DNA from: Stenotrophomonas oahuensis
GTDB lineage: Bacteria; Pseudomonadota; Gammaproteobacteria; Xanthomonadales; Xanthomonadaceae
Reading direction: 5' to 3'
Length of the DNA stretch: 64,000 nt
Assembly: GCF_031834595.1 (NCBI RefSeq)
Contig: NZ_CP115541.1
Span: 3,156,501-3,220,500, forward strand
Shown: positions 27,211-34,626 of the stretch, one piece after another
Layout of the letters: every line of letters begins with the position of its first letter
Numbering within the stretch: position 1 is the stretch's first letter
Notes under the pieces: generated by a model
Database searches by the model: none
Told to the model about the DNA's origin: nothing
Seen by the model: only the letters and a program-made list of their open reading frames with translations
Translations under genes and position numbers: made by a program

Positions 27211-27575
27211 CAGGACGGCTTTCCGGCGGCCTTGGCCTTCGCCCGCGCCAGAATGGCGGCGGCAGCGGCGGGCAGGGCGGGTTTGAGGTCGGGGGTGGGG
27301 GCCGGTGGGGCGCGCCGGGCGTCGCGTTCAGCGGCGCGCCGGCCCAGCCGCACCGCACGCTGGCGGTAGCGCTCGCGGGCGTCCCAGGCACGGCGCAGTT
27401 GCTGCTGCGCCGCCAACAGCCGGGCGGGCAGGTCGGGGTGATCCGGCATCAGGCGCTCATCGCCGGCAGCAGGCACATAATCCATCAGCCCGGCCTCCAG
27501 CGCGGCGTCGAGGTTATCGGCCAACACCTGCTGCAGCAGCTGAACGGGCAGGGGAAGGTGAACCACGAAAACCAC
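27210..27575 (-). CDS. Small uncharacterised protein upstream of nth
   Basis: A 121-residue open frame with a GTG start at 27575. It overlaps the nth start by one base, which supports a real gene. The N-terminal third (LPVQLLQQVLADNLDAALEAGLMDYVP) is not low complexity; the rest is Arg/Ala/Pro-rich with a helical segment (LLAAQQQLRRAWDARERYRQRAV). I recognise no domain. In enterobacteria nth follows rsx/rnf genes and Xanthomonads have an RnfB-like gene there; I see no Fe-S Cys motif, so this is not RnfB. It could be a short Xanthomonad-specific protein. Confidence 0.5.
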   Translation of the reverse strand: MVFVVHLPLPVQLLQQVLADNLDAALEAGLMDYVPAAGDERLMPDHPDLPARLLAAQQQLRRAWDARERYRQRAVRLGRRAAERDARRAPPAPTPDLKPALPAAAAAILARAKAKAAGKPS

Positions 27576-27733
27576 CCGGAAAACGTTAAAAAAAAGTGAT
27601 ATTGAACTCTTGAAACCCAGACGGGTCAGAGCCTGCGTCGTTAGTGGCGATTCAACGTTGCGGCGGCTATCCTAACCCGTCGCCTCAGGGCGACCAAATT
27701 CGTCCTGAGTTACCACCCCTGGAGAAATGTTTG

Positions 27734-28435
27734 ATGAAGTTGCGTGCTATCGCGGTCGCCGTCGCGGCCCTGGCCCTGACGGGCAATGCCTTCGCCCAGG
27801 ACACCTCGTCCGAAAAGGGCAAGCTGAGCTATTACTTCGGTTACGACTACGGCAACAACCTGGCCGAGCTGACCGCGCGTGGTGAACAGCTGGATATCAA
27901 CTCGGTGGTGAAGGGTCTGCAGGACGCCTACGCCAAGAAGCAGCCGGCGATCACCGCCGAGCAGCTGAAGCCGGCGGTTGAAGCCTTCCAGAAGCGCGAG
28001 CAGGGTCGTGCGCAGGCCGCCAAGGCCGAGTACGACAAGGCCGCTGCTGACAACAAGACCAAGAGCACCCAGTTCCTGACCGCCAACAAGGCCAAGGCCG
28101 GTGTGCAGGCGCTGCCGAGCGGCGTGCAGTACCGCGTGATCGAAGCCGGCAAGGGTGCCAAGCCGACCCAGGCCAGCACCGTGCAGCTGGAAGTGGCCGG
28201 TCCGTTCCCGTACGGCAACCGTCCGCAGGAAGCCCGCCCGGCCCAGCAGATTCCGTCGATCAAGGTCAGCGAAGTCGAAATGAAGGCCATGCGCGAAACC
28301 CTGCTGCAGATGCCGGCCGGCTCGAAGTGGGAAGTCACCCTGCCGCCGGAACAGGCGTACGGTGCCGACCCGCGCACCCCGTTCCCGCCGAACGTCGCCG
28401 TCCAGTTCGAAATCAAGCTGGTCAGCGTCAAGTAA
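27734..28435 (+). CDS. FKBP-type peptidyl-prolyl isomerase-like periplasmic protein, with a reduced catalytic domain
   Basis: A 233-residue exported protein. A signal peptide (MKLRAIAVAVAALALTGNAFA) is followed by an FKBP N-terminal dimerisation domain (KLSYYFGYDYGNNLAEL ... AVEAFQKREQGRAQA), a helical linker and a C-terminal FKBP-like part: LPSGVQYRVIEAGKGAKPT, then LLQMPAGSKWEVTLPPEQAYG, ending NVAVQFEIKLVSVK. The usual DGTVFDSS and P-V-F-P loops are replaced by FPYGNRPQEARPAQQIPS, so isomerase activity may be weak and a chaperone role is plausible. ATG at 27734 was chosen because it opens the signal peptide. A strong terminator follows. Confidence 0.9.
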   Translation: MKLRAIAVAVAALALTGNAFAQDTSSEKGKLSYYFGYDYGNNLAELTARGEQLDINSVVKGLQDAYAKKQPAITAEQLKPAVEAFQKREQGRAQAAKAEYDKAAADNKTKSTQFLTANKAKAGVQALPSGVQYRVIEAGKGAKPTQASTVQLEVAGPFPYGNRPQEARPAQQIPSIKVSEVEMKAMRETLLQMPAGSKWEVTLPPEQAYGADPRTPFPPNVAVQFEIKLVSVK

Positions 28436-28453
28436 TCAGCTACGGAAACACCC

Positions 28454-28488
28454 AACGCGCCGATGGAAACATCGGCGCGTTTTTGTTT
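28454..28488 (+). terminator. Rho-independent terminator after the FKBP-like gene
   Basis: Stem AACGCGCCGATG / CATCGGCGCGTT with a GAAA loop, then TTTTGTTT, 18 bases after the stop. Confidence 0.92.
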
Positions 28489-28495
28489 GCTTTGC

Positions 28496-28517
28496 GTAGA
28501 GCCGGGCTTGCCCGGCT
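28496..28517 (+). repeat. Single SMAG palindrome
   Basis: GTAGAGCCGGGCTTGCCCGGC directly after the FKBP-gene terminator. The 492-base gap to the Nudix gene also holds a GC-rich stretch with a GCCGCATCCATGCGGC palindrome near 28624-28640 and the 57-bp repeat; I see no gene in it. Confidence 0.75.
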
Positions 28518-28736
28518 GCTGTTGGTTTCAGGCGAAAAGCCGGTGTTCACGGGTTCCCTGGTTTGGCGGGTCGGGGCGGGCGTTCCGGCGGACGCTGCAA
28601 GTACGTCCCTGTAAGCTCGATCGCCGCATCCATGCGGCTCACGCCCCCTCCAGCCCACCCCAACCCACCTTCGAGAGAAGGTCGGTGGCCACAGGAAATC
28701 AAATGCGACGCGCTTTCCGGTTGCAACATGCCCAAA

Positions 28737-28793
28737 TGGGGAAGAGCCCCCTTCTTGTTGAAGGGGGCGCGCCGAAGGCGGGGGGATAAGGTG
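28737..28793 (+). repeat. 57-bp dispersed repeat, copy B
   Basis: Identical, inverted copy of 24934-24990, with the AGCCCCCTT / AAGGGGGC hairpin. It lies about 130 bases upstream of the Nudix gene. Flanking bases do not match those of copy A, so the unit boundary is sharp. Confidence 0.85.
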
Positions 28794-28927
28794 TAATGCG
28801 CGGGTATCGCGAACCGCAGTTTCGGGATACCCCGGAGCGAGGGCGTCCGGCCCCCTCCCTACACGGAACAACTGAAACGCTGCAGTTCGCGACCAACCAA
28901 TGCGCTACTGTTACAGACTGCACGACC

Positions 28928-29731
28928 ATGGAAGACCCCTCTCATGCCATACCCACTCCCTGCATCGGCATCTGCGCGCTGGATCGCGCCGGGCTGTGTA
29001 CGGGCTGCCTGCGCACGATGGACGAGATTGCAGGGTGGCGTGACATGAGTCGCGAACAACAGCACCACGCCATGCAGCACACGCTGCGGCTGCGCGAGCA
29101 GTTGCGGCAATCGCTGCACGGTTCGCTGGCCGACCACGAGCGCCTGTTGCGTGCATTGCATCCGCTGGATGCGCCGCCGTCCGGCGATGGCTGGAACCGC
29201 AGTGAGCTGATCGACCTGTTGCCGCCCGGGCCACCGGTGGAAGCGGCGGTGCTGGCCGGCATCGTGCCGCGCGCCAGTGGTGCCCAGGTCATTCTGACCC
29301 GGCGCACCGAGACCCTGCGCCAGCACGGAGGCCAGGTCGGCTTTCCGGGCGGGCGTACCGAACCCGATGATCGCGATGCGGTGGCCGCCGCCCTGCGCGA
29401 AAGCAACGAGGAAATCGCGCTGCCCTTCGATCGCGTGCAGCCACTCGGCTATCTCGACCCCTTCGTCACCATCACCGGGTATCGCGTGATGCCGGTGGTG
29501 GCGGTGATTGATCCGGACTTCGTCGCGGTGCCGCAACCGGCCGAAGTGGCCGAGGTCTTTGAAGTACCGTTGGATTATCTGCTCGACCCCGCCAATCTGC
29601 ATCAGGTGGAAATCGAACACCGCGGACGCATCCGCCACGTGCTGGAGTACGGCTGGCCCGGCCAGCGCATCTGGGGAGCCACCGCCGCCATGCTGTACAA
29701 CCTGCGACGCCGACTGGAGCAGCTTGCATGA
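28928..29731 (+). CDS. DUF1289-Nudix fusion, CoA pyrophosphatase-like (NudL)
   Basis: A 267-residue protein in two parts. Residues about 8-55 are a DUF1289 module with four Cys (PCIGICALDRAGLCTGCLRTMDEI), possibly a metal or Fe-S site. The rest is a NudL-type Nudix hydrolase: VILTRRTETLRQHGGQVGFPGGR, the Nudix helix RESNEEIAL and the NudL-specific VTITGYRVMPVVAVIDP. NudL enzymes cut CoA and its derivatives to 3',5'-ADP and 4'-phosphopantetheine. In many proteobacteria DUF1289 is a separate small protein, so the fusion is worth noting. ATG at 28928 gives MEDPSHAIPTPC. The stop overlaps the sulfurtransferase start (ATGA). Confidence 0.88.
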   Translation: MEDPSHAIPTPCIGICALDRAGLCTGCLRTMDEIAGWRDMSREQQHHAMQHTLRLREQLRQSLHGSLADHERLLRALHPLDAPPSGDGWNRSELIDLLPPGPPVEAAVLAGIVPRASGAQVILTRRTETLRQHGGQVGFPGGRTEPDDRDAVAAALRESNEEIALPFDRVQPLGYLDPFVTITGYRVMPVVAVIDPDFVAVPQPAEVAEVFEVPLDYLLDPANLHQVEIEHRGRIRHVLEYGWPGQRIWGATAAMLYNLRRRLEQLA

Positions 29732-30627
29732 CCCTCTCTGCCAACTTCACCCCACTGATCGATGCTGCGACGCTGGCAGCGATGCTCGGCCAGGACAAAC
29801 CGCGCCTGCTCGATGCGCGTGCCACCGCCAGCGCGCCGCGGGTGCTGGATGCCCGCTTCTCGCTCGCCGACCCGCAGTCCGGGGCGGCCGCGTACGCGCA
29901 AGGGCATATCGAAGGCGCCGTCCACGCCGACCTCAATCGTGATCTGGCCGACCTGGATAAAGTCGGCGAGGGCCGCCATCCATTGCCCGACAGTGATGCG
30001 TTTGCCGCCCAGCTCGGCCGCTGGGGCATCCGCCCGGACACCCCGGTGGTGGTCTATGACGCCGGTGACGGCAGCATGGCCGCCGCGCGCGCCTGGTGGA
30101 TGCTGCGCCTGATTGGCCACACCCGTGCCGCCGTGCTGGATGGCGGTCTGGCGGCCTGGCAGGCCGCCGGCTACCCGCTGACCACGGAAGTACCCGCGTT
30201 ACTCGAAGAGCAACCCTATCCCGGCCGCTTCGACCGCGACCAGATCGCCTCGGTGGAAGAAATTTCCGCCCGCCTCAAGCATGCTCCGGGCTGGCTGCTG
30301 GATGCTCGCGCCGGCGAGCGCTTCCGTGGCGAAGTGGAACCGCTGGATCCGGTGGCCGGGCACGTGCCCGGTGCGGTCAACCGCCCGTTCGCCCTGAACG
30401 TCCACGAGGGTCGCCTGCGCCCGGCCGCCGACCTGCGCGCGGCGCTGCAACCGCTGATCGGCACGCACGATCCACAACAGGTGGTGCTGATGTGCGGTTC
30501 CGGCGTCACCGCCTGCCATCTGCTGCTGGCGATGGAAGTGGCCGGGCTGACCGGCGCGCGTGTCTACCCTGGCTCGTGGAGCGGCTGGGTCAGCGATTCC
30601 AGCCGCCCGGTCGCCACCGGCCCGTAA
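29728..30627 (+). CDS. Two-domain sulfurtransferase (thiosulfate/3-mercaptopyruvate type)
   Basis: Rhodanese-fold enzyme of 299 residues with two tandem domains. The N-terminal domain (LLDARATASAPRVLDARF ... GHIEGAVHADLNRDLAD) is inactive. The C-terminal one (WLLDARAGERFRGEVEPLDPVAGHVPGAVN) carries the catalytic Cys in LMCGSGVTACHLLLAM. The CGSGVTA loop is of the 3-mercaptopyruvate sulfurtransferase kind rather than the basic CRKGVTA loop of rhodanese, so mercaptopyruvate is the likelier donor. It is translationally coupled to the Nudix gene. Confidence 0.92.
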   Translation: MTLSANFTPLIDAATLAAMLGQDKPRLLDARATASAPRVLDARFSLADPQSGAAAYAQGHIEGAVHADLNRDLADLDKVGEGRHPLPDSDAFAAQLGRWGIRPDTPVVVYDAGDGSMAAARAWWMLRLIGHTRAAVLDGGLAAWQAAGYPLTTEVPALLEEQPYPGRFDRDQIASVEEISARLKHAPGWLLDARAGERFRGEVEPLDPVAGHVPGAVNRPFALNVHEGRLRPAADLRAALQPLIGTHDPQQVVLMCGSGVTACHLLLAMEVAGLTGARVYPGSWSGWVSDSSRPVATGP

Positions 30628-30690
30628 TGCCGGGCTTGCCCGGCAACCCGCAATGACGCACCCAATGTAGTGCCGGGCTTGCCCGGCAAC
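30624..30690 (+). repeat. Two SMAG-type palindromes between convergent genes
   Basis: A variant led by GTAA (GTAATGCCGGGCTTGCCCGG, 30624) partly overlaps the sulfurtransferase stop. A normal GTAG copy (30667-30690) lies next to the end of the amidase gene. Both point the same way. Confidence 0.7.
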
Positions 30691-30693
30691 GGG

Positions 30694-31263
30694 TCAGCCG
30701 GTCAACGTCTGCAACCGCACCGCCGCCAGCACCCGCGGCCACGGGAACAACGGACCGGGGTCGCGCTTGCGCGGCACCTGGCGCTCGGCATCGTCGCTGG
30801 CTTCAACCTGCCGCGTGTCCAATGCTTCATGGCCGGCAATGAACTGCAGCCCGGGCAGGGTGTCGCACAGGTGCTGCAGCAGGTCGATCAACGCGGCGAT
30901 CTGCTTATCGGGATAAGGCTCATCCATCGCCTGGTGGCGCGAGTCCAGCCAGTGCGGGTAACGCCCGGTGTTGACCAGTTCGATCCCGATCGAGCGCGGA
31001 TTGAATCCACTCACGTGGTGGGCCATCCGCTCCACCGGGACGTACTCCACGATGCTGCCATCGCGGTCGATGTAATAGTGCCCACTGTTGCCGCTGCCGC
31101 TGTCATACAGCACGCGCTCACCGTACTCGCGGGCCATCGCCAGATCCGGCAGCTCCGTGCAGTGGATTACCACCAGGTCGATGTCCTCGCGCGGCCGGTG
31201 GGACAGCTTTGCCACATAGGGCAGCGGCTGAAGGTCGATGGAGGGCAGGGCACGGTGGGACAT
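30694..31263 (-). CDS. N-acetylmuramoyl-L-alanine amidase, AmpD-like
   Basis: A 189-residue Amidase_2 zinc enzyme. Zinc ligands fit IDLVVIHCTE (His), FIAGHEALDTRQV (His) and the Asp of PRKRDPGPLFPW; the fold motif SGHYYIDRDGSIVEYVPVERMAHH is typical. It cleaves the amide between N-acetylmuramic acid and L-Ala of peptidoglycan or anhydro-muropeptides. I see no signal peptide, so a cytoplasmic AmpD-like recycling role is plausible. In Stenotrophomonas and relatives AmpD homologues control AmpR-dependent beta-lactamase induction, and more than one is usual; which one this is cannot be told here. Confidence 0.88.
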   Translation of the reverse strand: MSHRALPSIDLQPLPYVAKLSHRPREDIDLVVIHCTELPDLAMAREYGERVLYDSGSGNSGHYYIDRDGSIVEYVPVERMAHHVSGFNPRSIGIELVNTGRYPHWLDSRHQAMDEPYPDKQIAALIDLLQHLCDTLPGLQFIAGHEALDTRQVEASDDAERQVPRKRDPGPLFPWPRVLAAVRLQTLTG

Positions 31264-31333
31264 GCGGCGATGCTAGCATTCAGGCCATGAGCGCAACCAA
31301 CACTGCCCCTGTTTTTCCCCGCGTGGTCCCGGC

Positions 31334-31861
31334 ATGAGCCGCGGTCACTGCATTCTGTCGCACGGCTTTGAGAGCGGCCCCGATGCGACCAAGGTGACCG
31401 CCTTGGCCGAGGTCGCCGAACGCCTGGGCTTCACCCATGAGCGGCCGGATTACACCGACCTGGATGCCCGCCGTGAGGTGAGCAACGTCGGCGATGTGCC
31501 GGCCCGCCTGCAGCGGCTGGTCGGCCTGGCCGCTGCCGCTGCCGCCCGCGGTCCGGTGGTGCTGGCCGGCTCCAGCCTGGGTGCCTACATTTCAGGCATT
31601 GCCTCGCTGCAGGTGCCGACCCAGGCCCTGTTCCTGATGGTGCCGCCGACCCGGATGGGACCCATGCCGGCGTTGGACGCCGCGCCGGTACCGACCAGCG
31701 TGGTGCATGCCTGGCAGGACGAGCTGATTCCTGCGGCGGATGTGATTGCCTGGGCCCAGGCCCGCTCGGCGCGGCTGCTGCTGGTGCAGGACGGCCACCG
31801 CCTGGAACGCCATGTGGAGGCCTCCGCCCGCGCCTTCGAGGAACTGCTGGCGGGGCTGTAA
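31334..31861 (+). CDS. Small alpha/beta-hydrolase (YqiA/UPF0227-like esterase)
   Basis: A 175-residue alpha/beta-hydrolase with a complete triad: nucleophile Ser in [12 protein letters not shown], Asp in [13 protein letters not shown], His in [13 protein letters not shown], and an oxyanion-type [12 protein letters not shown] near the N-terminus. It lacks a signal peptide or lid domain. Substrate is unknown; short esterases of this size cleave small acyl esters. It is divergent from the amidase gene and upstream of rlmKL with SMAG palindromes between. Confidence 0.82.
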   Translation: MSRGHCILSHGFESGPDATKVTALAEVAERLGFTHERPDYTDLDARREVSNVGDVPARLQRLVGLAAAAAARGPVVLAGSSLGAYISGIASLQVPTQALFLMVPPTRMGPMPALDAAPVPTSVVHAWQDELIPAADVIAWAQARSARLLLVQDGHRLERHVEASARAFEELLAGL

Positions 31862-31883
31862 CGCCGGGCCATGGCTGGCCAAC

Positions 31884-31948
31884 GTAGAGCCGGGCTTGCC
31901 CGGCTGGGACGTACCGGTAAGGCTTCAGCGGGGCAAGCCCCGCTCTAC
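31884..31948. repeat. Inverted SMAG pair
   Basis: GTAGAGCCGGGCTTGCCCGGC (31884-31905) faces AGCGGGGCAAGCCCCGCT-CTAC (31927-31948). The second arm has compensatory changes (CGGGG/CCCCG) that keep its stem, which suggests selection on the hairpin. Confidence 0.78.
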
Positions 31949-32018
31949 GGAGCGTTGCCGGGCGCTTGCCGCCGGGTCACGTACAATGCGCGGTCCGCTG
32001 ACCTGTGTACCCGCCCCC

Positions 32019-34163
32019 GTGAAATTCTTTGTTTCCTGCGCCAAAGGCCTGGAGTATCTGCTCGCCGACGAACTGCTGGCGCTCGGCCTGCCCAAGGCCA
32101 CCGCCACCATTTCCGGCGTGAACGCCGAGGGCGAGCTGGCGCAGGCGCAGCGGGTGGTGCTGTGGTCGCGACTGGCCAGCCGCGTGCTGTGGCCCATCGC
32201 CGAGTTCGACTGCCCCGACGAAGCCTCCCTGTACCAGGGCGTCAGTGCCATGCCCTGGGAGCAGCACATCGCCCCGGAACTGACCCTGGCCGTGGACGCC
32301 CACGTCTCCGGCACCGAGATCACCCACGCGCGCTTCGCCGCCCAGCGGGTCAAGGACGGCGTGGTCGACAGCCTGCGTGCGCAGGGCCTGGAGCGGCCGT
32401 CGGTGAACGTGGAGTTCCCGGACGTGCGCCTGAACCTGTCGCTGCGCAAGGGCCGCGCCACGATCTCCATCGACCTCGGCGGCGGCCCCATGCACCGCCG
32501 CGGCTGGCGCATGGCGCAGAACGATGCGCCCTTGAAGGAAAACCTGGCCGCTGCCGTGTTGCTGCGTGCCAACTGGCCGAAGATCCACGCGCAGGGCGGC
32601 GGTCTGCTGGACCCGATGTGCGGCAGCGGCACGCTGCTGATCGAAGGCGCGCTGATGGCTGCCGACGTGGCCCCGGGGCTGCAGCGCCACGGCAGCATTC
32701 CGCCCAGCCGCTGGCTCGGCTTTGACCGTGACAGCTGGAAGGCACTGCTGACCGAAGCGCGCGAACGCGAGCAGGTCGGGCGCGCCGCGCTCAAGCAGGT
32801 GATCCACGGCAGCGACATCGATCCGCTGGCGATCCGCGCGGCCAAGGAAAATGCCGAAGTGGCCGGTGTGTCCGACGCCATCTGGTTCGGCGTGCGCGAC
32901 GTCGCCGATGTGCAGGTGCCGCCGCAGGAAACCGGCTGCGTGGTCTGCAATCCGCCTTACGACGAGCGCTTGGCCGCTGACGCGGTGCTGTACCGCCGCA
33001 TTGGCGATGCGCTCAAGCGCGCGGTGCCGCAGTGGCGCGCCAGTCTGCTGTGCGGCAGTGCCGACCTCGCCTTCGCCACCGGCCTGCGCGCCAGCAAGAA
33101 GTACCAGCTGTTCAACGGTGCCATCGAATGCGCGCTGATCGTGTGCGACCCGATTGCGGTGCCGCAGCGCGAGAACAGCGGTGAGCCGCGCGAGCTCAGC
33201 GAAGGCGCGCAGATGGTGGCCAACCGCCTGCGCAAGAACATCCGCAAGTACAAGACCTGGCGCAGCAAGGCCCAGGTCACCTGCTACCGCGTCTACGACG
33301 CCGACCTGCCTGAGTATGCCGCCGCCATCGACGTATATGAGGAGGACGGCGGTGCCGGTCGCACGTTCCTGCATGTGCAGGAATACGCCGCACCGGCCAC
33401 TATTCCCGACGTGGATGTGCGCCGTCGCCGCAACGAGCTGCTGTCGGCTGCGCGCGAGGTGTTCCAGGTGCCGGCTGAGCAGGTCGCATTGAAGTCGCGC
33501 GAGCGCGGCAAGGGTGGCAGCAAATACGGACGCTTCGAGCAGCGTGGCGAGTTCATCATGGTCCGCGAGAACGATGCACTGTTGCGCGTGAACCTGTTCG
33601 ACTACCTCGACACCGGCCTCTTCCTCGACCATCGCCCGCTGCGTTGGCACATGGGCCAGGTGGCCGAGGGCCAGCGTTTCCTCAATCTGTTCTGCTACAC
33701 CGGCGTGGCCAGCGTGCAGGCCGCCGTGGCCGGTGCCGCGTCAACCACCAGCGTGGATCTGTCCGGCACCTATCTGCAGTGGTGTGCCGACAACCTGGCC
33801 TTGAATGGCAAGGGCGGCAGCCAGCACACCTTGGTGCAGGCCGATGCGCTGGCCTGGCTGGAAGCCGAACGTCACCGTTTCGATGTGATCTTCTGCGACC
33901 CGCCGACGTTCTCGAACTCGGCCCGTGCCGAAGACTTCGATGTGCAGCGCGAACATGTGCGGCTGCTGCGGGCGGCGGTCAACCGGCTGACTCCGGAAGG
34001 CGTGCTCTACTTCTCCAACAACTTCCGTCGTTTCAAGCTGGACGAGGAAGCGGTAAAGGAGTTCGCGCAGTGCAAGGAGATCACCGCCGATACCATCGAC
34101 GAGGATTTCCAGCGCAATCCGCGCATCCACCGCGCGTGGGAGCTGCGCCGCTACGGCGCGTGA
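32019..34163 (+). CDS. rlmL: Bifunctional 23S rRNA methyltransferase RlmKL
   Basis: A 714-residue fusion of two methyltransferases that make m2G2445 (RlmL half) and m7G2069 (RlmK half) in 23S rRNA. THUMP domain at about 50-155; RlmL catalytic motifs [16 protein letters not shown] and [11 protein letters not shown]; RlmK motifs [16 protein letters not shown] and [16 protein letters not shown] chose GTG at 32019, which starts [19 protein letters not shown] as in other Xanthomonads; an ATG at 31986 would add eleven residues. Full length, no defects seen. Confidence 0.95.
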   Translation: MKFFVSCAKGLEYLLADELLALGLPKATATISGVNAEGELAQAQRVVLWSRLASRVLWPIAEFDCPDEASLYQGVSAMPWEQHIAPELTLAVDAHVSGTEITHARFAAQRVKDGVVDSLRAQGLERPSVNVEFPDVRLNLSLRKGRATISIDLGGGPMHRRGWRMAQNDAPLKENLAAAVLLRANWPKIHAQGGGLLDPMCGSGTLLIEGALMAADVAPGLQRHGSIPPSRWLGFDRDSWKALLTEAREREQVGRAALKQVIHGSDIDPLAIRAAKENAEVAGVSDAIWFGVRDVADVQVPPQETGCVVCNPPYDERLAADAVLYRRIGDALKRAVPQWRASLLCGSADLAFATGLRASKKYQLFNGAIECALIVCDPIAVPQRENSGEPRELSEGAQMVANRLRKNIRKYKTWRSKAQVTCYRVYDADLPEYAAAIDVYEEDGGAGRTFLHVQEYAAPATIPDVDVRRRRNELLSAAREVFQVPAEQVALKSRERGKGGSKYGRFEQRGEFIMVRENDALLRVNLFDYLDTGLFLDHRPLRWHMGQVAEGQRFLNLFCYTGVASVQAAVAGAASTTSVDLSGTYLQWCADNLALNGKGGSQHTLVQADALAWLEAERHRFDVIFCDPPTFSNSARAEDFDVQREHVRLLRAAVNRLTPEGVLYFSNNFRRFKLDEEAVKEFAQCKEITADTIDEDFQRNPRIHRAWELRRYGA

Positions 34164-34172
34164 TGTCCGTGC

Positions 34173-34290
34173 GCCACGACCAACGGTCGTGGCCTACCGC
34201 TGAACCGCAATATGTCGATTCGCCACGACCAACGGTCGTGGCCTACCGCGGAATCACAATGCCTGGGTAGGGCACGACCGTTGGTCGTGC
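34173..34290. repeat. Cluster of three SMAG palindromes
   Basis: Two CCACGACCAACGGTCGTGG-CTAC elements (34173-34197 and 34222-34246) in the same orientation, then a GTAG-led copy (34267-34290) facing them. They fill the gap between the convergent rlmKL and DUF3325 genes. Confidence 0.8.
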
Positions 34291-34296
34291 CGCCGG

Positions 34297-34626
34297 TTAC
34301 AGCACCGCGGCCACCAGCCCCAACACCGGCAACCCACACGCCAGCGGCTTCAACCACCGCTGCCGCCACGGATACAACCCGAACGCGATCGGCAGTCCGG
34401 CAATGGTCAACGTGCCCAGCCACAACACAGGGCCCGCAGCCCAGCCGTGGTCCACCACAGTCAGCGCGAACGATACACACAGCAGCGCCCAACCCAGCAC
34501 GCGCCACCGCGTACGCACGCTGGCACTCGCCGCGGCTTTGCCGTGAAGTTCCAGCTGATGCTTTTCCATCGCCAGCGACAGCGCGGTGAACGCGGCGAAA
34601 CTCAAGGTCACGGCCAGCAGCATCAT
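34297..34626 (-). CDS. DUF3325 membrane protein of an iron-uptake operon
   Basis: A 109-residue protein with three to four membrane helices (LLAVTLSFAAFTALSLAM, VLGWALLCVSFALTVVDHGW, GTLTIAGLPIAFGLYPW, LACGLPVLGLVAAVL). DUF3325 proteins co-occur with DUF3649 and PepSY proteins beside TonB-dependent receptors. Function unknown. Its ATG overlaps the PepSY stop (ATGA); third gene of the operon. Confidence 0.85.
   Translation of the reverse strand: MMLLAVTLSFAAFTALSLAMEKHQLELHGKAAASASVRTRWRVLGWALLCVSFALTVVDHGWAAGPVLWLGTLTIAGLPIAFGLYPWRQRWLKPLACGLPVLGLVAAVL

Noticed and set aside
28520..28736. GC-rich stretch with GCCGCATCCATGCGGC, considered as a small RNA or riboswitch
   Set aside because: It resembles intergenic sequence that recurs in Xanthomonads, but I could not trace a full structure or promoter; left unannotated.
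31977..33650. A 557-codon minus-strand open frame opposite rlmKL
   Set aside because: Fully antisense to conserved methyltransferase motifs, with no recognisable domain.
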